Below are positions 1 to 9,315 of a stretch of 40,532 nucleotides of DNA, piece after piece; positions within the stretch are counted from its first letter, which is position 1, and the number at the start of each line of letters is the position of its first letter. The position numbers and the translations under genes were made by a program. This stretch comes from an uncultured Collinsella sp. (GTDB lineage: Bacteria; Actinomycetota; Coriobacteriia; Coriobacteriales; Coriobacteriaceae). The notes under the pieces are model-generated. The model ran no database searches. It saw only the letters and a list, made by a program, of their open reading frames with translations, and was not told where the DNA came from. The stretch lies in contig CABUUB010000009.1 of the NCBI GenBank assembly GCA_902494625.1, positions 1 to 40,532 on the forward strand. Reading direction: 5' to 3'.

Positions 1-3000
1 CGCCGTCCTTAAGCGTGAAGGTCATCTTGCCGTCCGTGAGCGTCACGGCGTGCTCGCCCTTGCCGAAGGTGCCGGAGACGGGCTCGCCGTCCCCGTCGGT
101 CAGCGTGACCGCAAAGCCGAACTCGCGCTGGCTGTCGCCGCCGACGACCGTCTTCTTGACGGTGAGGCTGCCGGTCTTGGCGGTGTTGGTAAAGACCGCC
201 GCCTCGACCGTGCGCTCAGCAGCGTCGCCCGCATCGTCAGTCAGCTGTGCAATCTTGGTCTTGGCAGACAGCTTGCCGGCGCCGTTGTCGGTCACCGTGA
301 CGGTGGCACGATAGGTGGCCTTCGAGAACGTGAGTGCCGCCTCGTCACCCGACTGCTCGGTAATCATATAGGTATAGGTACCGGGCTTGGTGTACTCGAT
401 AGCACCGAAGTTGCCGACCTGGGCATCCTTGTGCAACTCAATCGTCGACACGCCCTCCTTGGCGCCCTTGGGCATGGGCGCCTCGCCCTGGGCAGCCAGC
501 GTCATGGTAAAGACATCCGATGTCGTCCAGTTGCGTCCGGAGATCTTCTTTTGCACCTTAAAGGCGTTTTCCACCTTCGTGGACTCCACGCTGTAGACGT
601 TGGTGAAGCCCACCTGCGTCGCCTGTCCGACGGTACCCTTCTGGGGGTTCGCCTTATCGGCAACCGCAAAGCCGTCCTCGCTCGTCATGAGCTCACCCTT
701 GGAGTCGAGCTCCTGCACCTCGTAGTGCGTACCCGTGGGCAAGGTAACCGTGACAGAGCCGCTGGCCTTAAGCGCGATGGTGTCACCGCTCTTGATCTGT
801 CCGCTTACATAAGTGCCATTGGTGCCGCTGGGGCGACCAGCGAACGCAAAGGTGCCGGCCAGAGGCGTTGTGCCATCGGCCTGGTAGAGCAGCACCTTAA
901 AGGTAAATGCCTTGTTGGGCGCGGTGATGCCTTCGGCGGCCGTGACCGTCTTGCTCAACGTCAGGCGCCCGTCAGAAACCTGATCGGTAGTGGTGTTGGT
1001 CTTGCCGGCAGGCTTGTTGCCGACCGTCACCGACGCCTGGTTGGAGATGTCGCCCGAAGCGCCACCGCTCTTAAACGCGTCCTCGGTCACACGGACCTTA
1101 AACTGAACCGTGCCCTCCTCGCCGGCGGGAACGTCCGCCAGCGTCCAGGTGAGCTTGCCGTCATTGTCCTTGGAGCCGGCATCCTTATGCTCGCCGGCGA
1201 ACTCCACGAACTCGGTTCCCGCGGGAACGGCATCGGTGATCGTCACCGTGGCAGACGCGCCCTCGGTGTTCTTGTAGCCGATGGTGTAGGTGAGTTCGTC
1301 GCCCAGCGCCACACCCGACCCCGTCGAATCCTGGGCATCGCTCTCGGACTTCTTGGGCACGTAGTTGGTCGTGGTGCCGGTATAGCTCTTGTTGCCGATC
1401 GTAACGGTGGCAGTGTTATTGATGGTGTCGACAGCGCTTTGGGCGTCCTTCACAGCGTCCTCGGTAATCTTGACGCGCACGCGCACCGAACCGTGGCTGC
1501 CCGCGGGTTGCTTACCCAGGTTCCAAGTAAGCGACTGGCCGCTCGCGGCGCCCTTATCGGCATACTCGCCCTCAAAGGCCTCGAACACGACGCCTGTGGG
1601 AAGCTCGTCGTTCACGGTCACGAAGGCATCGGCTTCGGTATTGGCCCAGTTGATGGTGTAGACGTAGGAGTCGCCCACGGAGAGCAACTGCCCGTCGATG
1701 TCCACATCGGGCTTCGCGACCGTGCCGATCGTCTTGACCTTATCGCGCGTATTGTGGAAAACGATCTTGCCGTTCTCGGTACCGTCGCGATAGGTCACCC
1801 TGGGCGTCAGCGTGCCATCGTTGTTGTCGGTCACCTCGAGCAGCACCCGGCACGTCGCGGACGTGTCCACGGAACGCACGCCCTCGGGCAGGTTGGCCAA
1901 GCGCTCCTTTGCCACCAGGTTAAAGCTGTAGGTGGTGGTGTGGTCGGCATTGTGGCGCTTGGTGGCAACGCCATCGTTGACGGCGCCGGCAAGGTCAATC
2001 GTCTGCTCATGAGTTCCGCTGGTAGCATCGCCAAGCTTAAAGTTAACCTTACCAAAGTCGACCGTAGCGGTACCGTTCTTGGCCGCCTGAGTCGTGCCCT
2101 CATCCATCTTTTCGAGCGAGCCATCGGCCTTCTCGGCATACAGGTCAAACGTATACTGGCCAGCCTCGATCTTGTCGCCGGAATCCATTACCTTCTCGGC
2201 AGTAAGACCGTCGAATGTTCCGGTCGCAGCGTAGCTGTTGGTAAAGAACACCTGAGCCTTGGCAACACCGTTCTCGGAGCTAAAGGTCTTCGTATCGCGG
2301 GGCTCTTCAACTTCGTTGGCGTCATAGTGCTTGGCCGTGGTCACGGTATAGAGCGAACCGTCACCGCGCTTCTTAACCGCGATCTCAACCATCCAATAGG
2401 TGGAGTCGTATTGATAGCCACCCTTGTTGTCCCTATTCTCGACAACCTTGTAGGTGAACGTCTTATCCGCATCTTCCGTCGCAAAGGTCAGGCCACCCAA
2501 AATGCCGGTATGGGACGTGCCATCGGCCTGCGGCTCATCGTTTGTCACGGTGAGCTTGCCATCATCTGCGCGCAGCAGCTTGTTGAGCTTGTCGGTTGCG
2601 GCGTCGTCTTTATCTTTACCTGTCACCGTAAAGCCAAACATGCCGGCATGCAGATCGTGGCCGCTGAGCGTCTTGACGAGCTCTAGGCCGCCCTGGAGCT
2701 CGTAACTCGTCGAGGTGCGATACCTATTGGTGAAGATGAAGCCTTCCGAGCCGGTCGTGCCATCGGCACGCGCCACAAGCTTGCCGCCCTCATCGGTTAC
2801 GGTAACGGTCAGGGCGTAGGTGTGCGCGTCATACGTCCACTCGCCAAGGCCGCCGTTCGGGGCCAGCTCGTTAATAGCAAACTTATACGTGCCCGGCTTG
2901 TTAAAGGTGAGCTTCGAGAAGTTAATCTTTTCGTGCTCTCCGTCCTTGAGGCCCTCCTTCGTTTGCTTCTGCTCGGCGTAGCCGTTGTCCGCACTCATCG

Positions 3001-6000
3001 AAGAGCCGGTGATGAGCCTGCCGCTGATGGCAGCCTTGGTAGCATCGTCAGCCGCGGTCATGGCAAAGGTGAACTTGTCCGGAGCATTGGCACCGACAAC
3101 AACCTTCGTCACGGACGGAGTATAGGTTGCCGCCTCGGTGACCGTATAGGTGTTCTTGAATTTGACCGTCGCGACACCGGTGGACGTTGCACCAGACGGA
3201 TAGATCCACTGGCCCTCGAGCTCGTCCTTGCCATCGACCTGCTTGCTTACCGCTGTCGTGACTCTAAGCGTACCGTCGCCGTTATCCGCCACGACAGCCT
3301 TAACCGTATGGACCGTCTTGTCGTACGTATAGCCCGTCGCCTTGTCGTCAATCTCACTCACCGTATAGGTGAACGTCTTGTCGGCATCATCCTGAGTGAA
3401 GGTCAACCCACCCGCAGGTATCAAACTCACGGTCTTGGGGGCGTCGGCCTCGACGTTTGCGGTCTCAAAGACCTTGCCATTCGTGGAAATGCCAACCTTG
3501 CTGGCAGATGTCTCGTCGGCAGGCTTGACGATATAACGGAACGTGCTCTTAGGCGAGCCAAAAACGGTCGCGTCCTTGGGATACGTCAACGTCTTCTCGA
3601 TCTGCAGACCGCCAGCGGCGCCATAGTCGAGACTTGCCTCATAGCGATTCACAAACGAGACGGCAGGCGTTGTGGCGCCGGCCTCACTTGCATCGTACTG
3701 TTGCACGTAGGTAGTCGAATCTTGCTTGAGCTGGACGATCTTTTCGTCCGTCAGCGCGCTCGCATCGGCACCGTCGCCCAGCAGCTCCGTCACACCCGCA
3801 CCCTTGAGCACGGTCGTCACGGTATAGAGCTTAGCGGGGTCGTTCTTGCGTGCAAGAACCTTGACGAGCACGATGGCATCGCCCGTGTAGCCGGTGTCAT
3901 AGGTGTAGCCGGCAGCCGTAGGCTGGTTCTCGTGGATGCGATAGGCAAATGTACGGCCAAGGTCCTGTTCCGTGAGCTTACGGGCAAAGAGCTTCTCTTG
4001 CCCGCTTGCGCTCACCACGGCACCAGACACGCCAGCCCCTGCCGCCTTGTTGGACAGGTTGGCCTCGGAGCCATCGACCGACGTCTGAACGCCGTTGTAC
4101 CAAAGACCCGTCACGGCAAAGGTAAACTGGCCCGCGGTAGAGGCGCGACCCTCAAGGATCTTGCTCACCGTCACGCCACCAAAGGTGCCCGACGCATGGT
4201 ACGCGTTGGTAAAGGCGGCCTTGTCAGTTACGACCTTGTCCGCATCGGAGGCGCCGGTGTTGGCGTAGGTCACGCTCGACACGCGCAGCATGCCCGTGTG
4301 GTTGCCCGACTCATCCAGATCGGTCACCACGACGGTCGCGTGTGCGGTGTGCTTGTCCATAGACATGCCCGCCTGACCATCCTGCGCAGCTTTCTCGGTG
4401 ATGTTGAAGCTAAAGGTGCCTGCGCGGTTGAACGTCACGGTCGGGGCGGCTTCGGTGCCAAAGGAGAACGATGCCACGCGTCCCGACTCGGGCGTGCTGG
4501 CGACAGCCTTGTTGACGACGATGGCAACAGCCCCATCCGTTACCGCCTGCTTTGTGGTCTTGCCCAAACCGGTCGCACCGGCATCGTCCGTAGCGGCAGC
4601 AAGGTCAAAGGCATAGCTCTCGCCCTGGTTCCAGTCGCGACCGCTCACAGTCTTTTGGCCCTGCAGGGTCACGCTCGTGGGCTCCACACTATATATATTG
4701 GTAAAGGAGGGCGTGATATTCTTGCCCAGCTGCTCTACCGAGTTGTTTTCTGCGGCCTTGTAGTACTCGATCGAGGTCTGGATGCCAGCACCCTTCTTGG
4801 CGTTGCGCACCACGGCGTAATAGACCGATCCGTCGTAGTTGTAGGTCATGCCCGCAACGCTACCGAGACTCTCAGTAAACCTGTACACGTAGGCGCGTCC
4901 CGCATCCGCCTTGGCGGTATAGGAGATCGCCGGCCATGTCACCGTACCGTCAGCGTTGTTGCCCACGGTCGCGGTGTTGCCCTCGGTACCCTGTGGCATG
5001 GGGGCCGCCATGTTCTTATCGACCGTATCGAGGTTGAATACCGCACTGGCATCTGCATAGCCACCCACGCCCTCGAGCTTAAAGTCAAAGGCATTCTGGG
5101 CAAGCGGGAACGTCCCGGCGTTGTCGGTCAGGTTCTTTTGGGCATGGATGATGATGCTATGTTCGTGCGTATCGTAACGGTTGGTGAAGGTTGCGACCTT
5201 ATCGGCAACATCCGTCTTGGTCTCGACACCCGCGTCGTCACGCACTTGCTGATACTCCACGCTCGTAACGACCAGTGCACCGGCGCGGTTATCATCCACC
5301 TTGACCGTCGCGGTATAGACGGCAGCGGAGTAGCTTATGCCATCCGCCCTGGCATTGGAGCCGGGAATATCCTCCGAGATGGTATAGGTGTAGGTACCCG
5401 GCTTGTTATAGGTAATATCACCAAACGTCGCCTTCGGGGTCTTCTTGGTGAGCTCAACCGTCGCCATCGCGCTCTTGGCACCGTCGGGCATGGGGGCGCC
5501 GTCCTTAGGCGTAAGCTGCACGGTAAAGGAATCGCCATCGGCCCAATCGCGACCTTCGAGCACCTTCTTGGCGCTCAGACCATTCTGGGCGTCGAGCTTT
5601 ACGGGGCTGGCGCTGTAGTTGTTGGTAAACTCGAGTTTGTTGCTCGCAGGGATCTCCCCGTCCACGAGCGCTGCAATCTTGCCCTCGATGGTGTTGCCAA
5701 TTCCCGACTGCTCCTCGCCGCCGGCTTTGCGGCTCACGAGGCTAAAGCCAGCCGGAAGCACCGACTCATCGGCAGAGCCGGTCACAGCGTTGACGATACT
5801 CGCCAGTACATTGCCACTGGACGCCTCGCCCTTGGTGGTGAGCTCGCTCACACTGTAGTTGTCACCCTTCTTGAGGTCGTATACGCGAATGGTCTCGCCG
5901 GCCTTGATGGAATGGGTGTCGCCGTTGTGGAGCCTAAAGGAATTGCCCACGGCCTTGCCGTCCGCATCGAACACATGCGCCTCGTAGCCATTCTCGGACT

Positions 6001-8989
6001 CTGGCAGGGTGAACTTAAACCTAAACGTCAGGTCGTTGTCTTTCGCGTCCTTAGTAGGCGCGGTTAGACCACTGTCTGCCGTCACGGTCTTGGTCACCTG
6101 CAGGCGTGCCACACGACGATCGGTATACTGCACGGCCGTTGCCGTGGTAAAGAGGTGGTTGAGCTGGAGCGTGCCCAGGTTGGTACGTGTCTTGGAGGCA
6201 TCGTCAATATATGATGAGTCGTCCTCTTGGTAGAGGGCCATACGGTTGATGCCCGTATCGGCAAAGATCGTCGCCAGCTGACCGTCGCGGTCACCCTTGT
6301 CCTCGACATAACGCAGAACGGTCTTGGTGCCCTGCGGCGCCTTGTCATAGCGCATGTGCATCAAGTCGTTCGCGAGCGAGGGCGTCACGCCCTGGGCAGT
6401 GCTCGTCTGGCCCCACGTCAGGTTACCCTTGGCATCTGCACCAGTCGCGCTCTGCAGTTTGCCCTTGATGTGCGTAAGCGTGTTATCGATGGAGTCGGGA
6501 GAGCCAAACTGCGCAAGGGAGGCAATGAGCGAACCCGGGCCGCTCATACTGCGCACGCCGTCGTTCTTCTCGCCAGCATCTACGTACACACCGGAGTCGT
6601 CCACGATCACCTTGGTGATGGTGGTATTTAGCTCATGGCCGTCCGGACTTCCAGACTCACGCAGATAGTACGTACCCTTGATAAGGGGCGCATGCTTTGC
6701 GGAATCGAGAGGGAAGCATGCTGCACCCTTAATCTCATACGGATAGGTCATGCCATTTGCCTGCACGGTGTCGTACGGCACGGCGCCGGACATAATGGCA
6801 TAGGTGCTGGGGCTATTGCCGGTAACGTCTTTGGCCTGGTACAGCTCAAACGTCGCGCCGTTCACGGGCTCACCCAGGTCATCGACCTTCTGCACAAACA
6901 GACGGTTTTGGACGTTGGTGAGGTGGATCACGGTTGAAAACTGTCTGTTTGTCGACCGGTATTCAACCATGGAGGTGTTCTCCGTGGTTGCCTCTGCCAG
7001 AGACGACGCCGTGGTGTGGTAGACCGCCACGGTATATTCGGACTTGGACTTGTCCTCCATCATGGCGGCGTACTTCTCGATATCGCCGGGCAGCGACCTG
7101 ACCGTTACCTCATAGTCGCCCTTGGTGTTGACGGCAAAGACGCTCGTGTCGGCCGATTTTGCAGCCTCGACCGCGCCGGCAATGCCGTGCGCGGAGCATA
7201 GCTTGTAGCCATCGAGCGGATTGCCCGTGACTGCCGTCCATGCGTTTTCGTCCGTGTCTTTCTTGCTCTCGTCGGTGCGCTTGAGCACCACGGCAAAGGT
7301 CGTGCCCGAGCTAATGGGGTTGTTCTTATTGTCTTTTGTGTTTTGAGAAAGGGAAATGGTCTCCTTGGCAGCCAGATAGCCACCGTTCAGCCACATGCGG
7401 CTGCCTGTCCATGGGCTGCCGTCGGCCGTGGTGACCGTTGTTTCCGGTGCAACAACCACGCCGCCCGTGCCGCTCGCAGCTTCCTTGTACTGCAGATGCA
7501 GCTCACCTGACTTTGCGGAGGTCGACGAGGTCAGACTCGAGCGGTACCCCGCGGGCAGGCTTATCTCTTTGAGTACAAAGTAGTCATGCCCATCGGCATG
7601 CTCTTGGTCGAACGAGAGAACGGAGCCATCCGACTTTTGACCATCCGACTTTTGAAGTATCAGCTGACCCCCGTCTTTTGTCTCGCCTTGAGCGATGAGC
7701 TCACCCTCATTCCAGTCAGTTTTTGGTCCATCGGACCGATACAGCGCGAAGGTTGCACCATTGACCGCCTCGCCGTTCTGGTTGACCTTCTCAACCTCAG
7801 ACGACGGCAGGGTAGTGAGGTTGAACTTGAGCGACATGTTCGATGCGCCCGCGCCGCGCTCCAGGTAGAAGAAGCTCAGCGTATGCTTGCTGCTGTCACA
7901 GAAGGTGTTGCCGCGGAAGTTGGAGGTATTTACGCCGGCGGCTTCGAACATCGCCTTAATGGTGGTGTCTTGAATGGTCTTTTCTTCATCATTTGCGTTG
8001 TCGACATGGCCGACATGCACCGCACCCGTGGCAAAGTTGATATCAAGCGTCGCCTTCTCGTGGATGCCGCCCAGATCGCCCACGAGCACGCCATCGATGT
8101 ACACCCATACATCGTCATCACCCGAGAACTCGAAGATCATGTCACCATCGGTGGTCTTGCCGTTCATCGGTTGGACAAACTCCGTGGTCATGGACATGCC
8201 AAAGTGATGGTTGAGCTTATCGTTTGTTCCGTCCGTTATCTTAAGAGGAGAGAGCTGACCGTTCTTCTCTTCAAAAACCTTGCTAGCCGAGTCAAAGGGG
8301 AAGAACTGACCCAGATTGGTTTCTTTACTCGCATCGCCCTTATATACACCCGCTTTATTGTAGACATTAAAGGAATTCGTTGTGGGGTTATACACGGCAT
8401 AGTTGCCGTTAGAGCCGTACGAATCGTAGACGTAATAGCCATCCTTGAGCTGGAAGAGGCCCTGCACATTGTTGTAGACGGCTTTGCCGTTCTGGTTGTC
8501 ACTGTTAAAGAGATAGGCCAGCGACTCATCGGTATAGTTAACGCCATTGCCTTGGGAGGTGTAGGTGCCTTTCTTGATTGCCGGATAGCCATTTACAAGC
8601 TGATTCTCAACAAACCGAAGGCGGCCGTAGCCAGCGGTACCGCTTCTGCCCGTCCACTTGTTAATGCCCGTACCGGCGCCGCCATTAAACTTGAGCTGAT
8701 GGTCTTTATTGATGCCGGTGTTGTCATTCTCGTTGTAGTTGTTTACGTTGGCGGAATTGTCGTTATCGCCATCGACAACCCAGTAGTCGAACAGATTGAC
8801 CGTGGTGCCGGTAGGATTCACCGTCTGCACGGTATGGTCGCTCACGGCAGCCGACGCGCTCGTCGCGCCAAACATGAGCGCGCACGCCGCCAGCGGGACG
8901 GCCAAAACCCTAAGGACACGCTTTGCGGTATTGGTTTTCTTGCCAAAAGGCTTTAGCATTTCTCGAGCTCTCGCACACACGCGATTCAT
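1..8989 (-). CDS. Giant secreted surface adhesin, 3' end outside the window (partial)
   Basis: The frame stays open on the minus strand from an ATG at 8989 to the window edge, giving at least 2,996 residues. GGGGAGGG lies just upstream of the ATG. Residues 1-48 form a signal peptide (basic start, hydrophobic core, AxA-like end). Residues about 60-390 are a fibro-slime/PA14-like domain containing FSGDDDVWVYIDG at 288-300. SpaA/Cna-B-like domains follow at about 397-490 and from about 696. After that come roughly ten Spy0128/FctA pilin-type repeats, each with a Lys-rich first strand, a Y-x-I-x-E motif and a closing FTN-x-Y; these are the Lys, Glu and Asn positions of intramolecular isopeptide bonds in that family. 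Two DUF11-like domains lie at about 2422-2660. A sortase signal would be at the unseen C-terminus. Role inferred: a stalk-like wall-anchored adhesin. Long open frames on the plus strand here are only shadows of this gene. Confidence 0.9.
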   Translation of the reverse strand, partial: MNRVCARAREMLKPFGKKTNTAKRVLRVLAVPLAACALMFGATSASAAVSDHTVQTVNPTGTTVNLFDYWVVDGDNDNSANVNNYNENDNTGINKDHQLKFNGGAGTGINKWTGRSGTAGYGRLRFVENQLVNGYPAIKKGTYTSQGNGVNYTDESLAYLFNSDNQNGKAVYNNVQGLFQLKDGYYVYDSYGSNGNYAVYNPTTNSFNVYNKAGVYKGDASKETNLGQFFPFDSASKVFEEKNGQLSPLKITDGTNDKLNHHFGMSMTTEFVQPMNGKTTDGDMIFEFSGDDDVWVYIDGVLVGDLGGIHEKATLDINFATGAVHVGHVDNANDEEKTIQDTTIKAMFEAAGVNTSNFRGNTFCDSSKHTLSFFYLERGAGASNMSLKFNLTTLPSSEVEKVNQNGEAVNGATFALYRSDGPKTDWNEGELIAQGETKDGGQLILQKSDGQKSDGSVLSFDQEHADGHDYFVLKEISLPAGYRSSLTSSTSAKSGELHLQYKEAASGTGGVVVAPETTVTTADGSPWTGSRMWLNGGYLAAKETISLSQNTKDNKNNPISSGTTFAVVLKRTDESKKDTDENAWTAVTGNPLDGYKLCSAHGIAGAVEAAKSADTSVFAVNTKGDYEVTVRSLPGDIEKYAAMMEDKSKSEYTVAVYHTTASSLAEATTENTSMVEYRSTNRQFSTVIHLTNVQNRLFVQKVDDLGEPVNGATFELYQAKDVTGNSPSTYAIMSGAVPYDTVQANGMTYPYEIKGAACFPLDSAKHAPLIKGTYYLRESGSPDGHELNTTITKVIVDDSGVYVDAGEKNDGVRSMSGPGSLIASLAQFGSPDSIDNTLTHIKGKLQSATGADAKGNLTWGQTSTAQGVTPSLANDLMHMRYDKAPQGTKTVLRYVEDKGDRDGQLATIFADTGINRMALYQEDDSSYIDDASKTRTNLGTLQLNHLFTTATAVQYTDRRVARLQVTKTVTADSGLTAPTKDAKDNDLTFRFKFTLPESENGYEAHVFDADGKAVGNSFRLHNGDTHSIKAGETIRVYDLKKGDNYSVSELTTKGEASSGNVLASIVNAVTGSADESVLPAGFSLVSRKAGGEEQSGIGNTIEGKIAALVDGEIPASNKLEFTNNYSASPVKLDAQNGLSAKKVLEGRDWADGDSFTVQLTPKDGAPMPDGAKSAMATVELTKKTPKATFGDITYNKPGTYTYTISEDIPGSNARADGISYSAAVYTATVKVDDNRAGALVVTSVEYQQVRDDAGVETKTDVADKVATFTNRYDTHEHSIIIHAQKNLTDNAGTFPLAQNAFDFKLEGVGGYADASAVFNLDTVDKNMAAPMPQGTEGNTATVGNNADGTVTWPAISYTAKADAGRAYVYRFTESLGSVAGMTYNYDGSVYYAVVRNAKKGAGIQTSIEYYKAAENNSVEQLGKNITPSFTNIYSVEPTSVTLQGQKTVSGRDWNQGESYAFDLAAATDDAGATGLGKTTKQAVTDGAVAIVVNKAVASTPESGRVASFSFGTEAAPTVTFNRAGTFSFNITEKAAQDGQAGMSMDKHTAHATVVVTDLDESGNHTGMLRVSSVTYANTGASDADKVVTDKAAFTNAYHASGTFGGVTVSKILEGRASTAGQFTFAVTGLWYNGVQTSVDGSEANLSNKAAGAGVSGAVVSASGQEKLFARKLTEQDLGRTFAYRIHENQPTAAGYTYDTGYTGDAIVLVKVLARKNDPAKLYTVTTVLKGAGVTELLGDGADASALTDEKIVQLKQDSTTYVQQYDASEAGATTPAVSFVNRYEASLDYGAAGGLQIEKTLTYPKDATVFGSPKSTFRYIVKPADETSASKVGISTNGKVFETANVEADAPKTVSLIPAGGLTFTQDDADKTFTYTVSEIDDKATGYTYDKTVHTVKAVVADNGDGTLRVTTAVSKQVDGKDELEGQWIYPSGATSTGVATVKFKNTYTVTEAATYTPSVTKVVVGANAPDKFTFAMTAADDATKAAISGRLITGSSMSADNGYAEQKQTKEGLKDGEHEKINFSKLTFNKPGTYKFAINELAPNGGLGEWTYDAHTYALTVTVTDEGGKLVARADGTTGSEGFIFTNRYRTSTSYELQGGLELVKTLSGHDLHAGMFGFTVTGKDKDDAATDKLNKLLRADDGKLTVTNDEPQADGTSHTGILGGLTFATEDADKTFTYKVVENRDNKGGYQYDSTYWMVEIAVKKRGDGSLYTVTTAKHYDANEVEEPRDTKTFSSENGVAKAQVFFTNSYAATGTFDGLTAEKVMDSGDKIEAGQYTFDLYAEKADGSLEKMDEGTTQAAKNGTATVDFGKVNFKLGDATSGTHEQTIDLAGAVNDGVATKRHNADHTTTYSFNLVAKERLANLPEGVRSVDTSATCRVLLEVTDNNDGTLTPRVTYRDGTENGKIVFHNTRDKVKTIGTVAKPDVDIDGQLLSVGDSYVYTINWANTEADAFVTVNDELPTGVVFEAFEGEYADKGAASGQSLTWNLGKQPAGSHGSVRVRVKITEDAVKDAQSAVDTINNTATVTIGNKSYTGTTTNYVPKKSESDAQDSTGSGVALGDELTYTIGYKNTEGASATVTITDAVPAGTEFVEFAGEHKDAGSKDNDGKLTWTLADVPAGEEGTVQFKVRVTEDAFKSGGASGDISNQASVTVGNKPAGKTNTTTDQVSDGRLTLSKTVTAAEGITAPNKAFTFKVLLYQADGTTPLAGTFAFAGRPSGTNGTYVSGQIKSGDTIALKASGSVTVTLPTGTHYEVQELDSKGELMTSEDGFAVADKANPQKGTVGQATQVGFTNVYSVESTKVENAFKVQKKISGRNWTTSDVFTMTLAAQGEAPMPKGAKEGVSTIELHKDAQVGNFGAIEYTKPGTYTYMITEQSGDEAALTFSKATYRATVTVTDNGAGKLSAKTKIAQLTDDAGDAAERTVEAAVFTNTAKTGSLTVKKTVVGGDSQREFGFAVTLTDGDGEPVSGTFGKGEHAVTLTDGKMTFTLKDG
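7626..7655 (-). repeat. Perfect 15-bp tandem duplication inside the adhesin gene
   Basis: The 15-bp unit CCATCCGACTTTTGA (plus-strand reading) occurs twice with no mismatch. It encodes QKSDG twice in the first SpaA-like domain. It looks like a recent in-frame slippage or duplication. Confidence 0.9.
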
Positions 8990-9030
8990 GAAGGCCCTCC
9001 CCAATCCATGAGGACGGCAAGCAGCGGCTC

Positions 9031-9080
9031 ATTATATATGTGTCGTCGTCCCCATCGATGCAAATATACGCCCCCCCCCG
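9031..9080 (-). promoter_or_regulatory. Probable adhesin promoter with adjacent nine-G tract
   Basis: On the minus strand a perfect TATAAT lies at 9036-9031, about 42 bases before the adhesin start. TTGCAT at 9063-9058 could be the -35, but the 21-bp spacing is long. A run of nine G (plus-strand C at 9071-9079) sits directly upstream. The -10 is convincing and the -35 is not. The rest of the 326-bp gap (8990-9315) holds one dispersed repeat, the weak hairpin ACCCGA/TCGGGT near 9137-9156, and no gene. Confidence 0.5.
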
Positions 9081-9250
9081 CGCAGAAACGCAAGGCAGGA
9101 CATCGCTATATGCTTAAAATTGTAGCAATTTGGGTGACCCGAAATTTCGCCTCGGGTTGCCACTCAGGCTCAAAATCGAACCACTCGCGCCATCGACATA
9201 CCCCAGTAGGACAAATCGACCGGCAATCTTTATCCCCCACAACCCACAAA

Positions 9251-9272
9251 GTAGCTAGTTTGGGACGGGGCT
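9251..9272 (+). repeat. Copy 1 of a 22-bp dispersed intergenic repeat
   Basis: The 22 bases contain the core TTTGGGACGGGGCT preceded by GTAGCTAG. The same 22 bases occur on the minus strand at 21811-21832 with one mismatch. Both copies are intergenic. No coding role is visible. Confidence 0.7.
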
Positions 9273-9315
9273 ATTTTGACTACTCGGCCAAACCGGACTC
9301 CCGGGGAAATAAGTT

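Noticed and set aside
50..6067. Two very long plus-strand open frames (50-2686 and 2822-6067).
   Set aside because: They mirror the adhesin gene on the minus strand, are rich in unlikely Arg/Gly/His/Val runs, and have no domains or ribosome binding sites.
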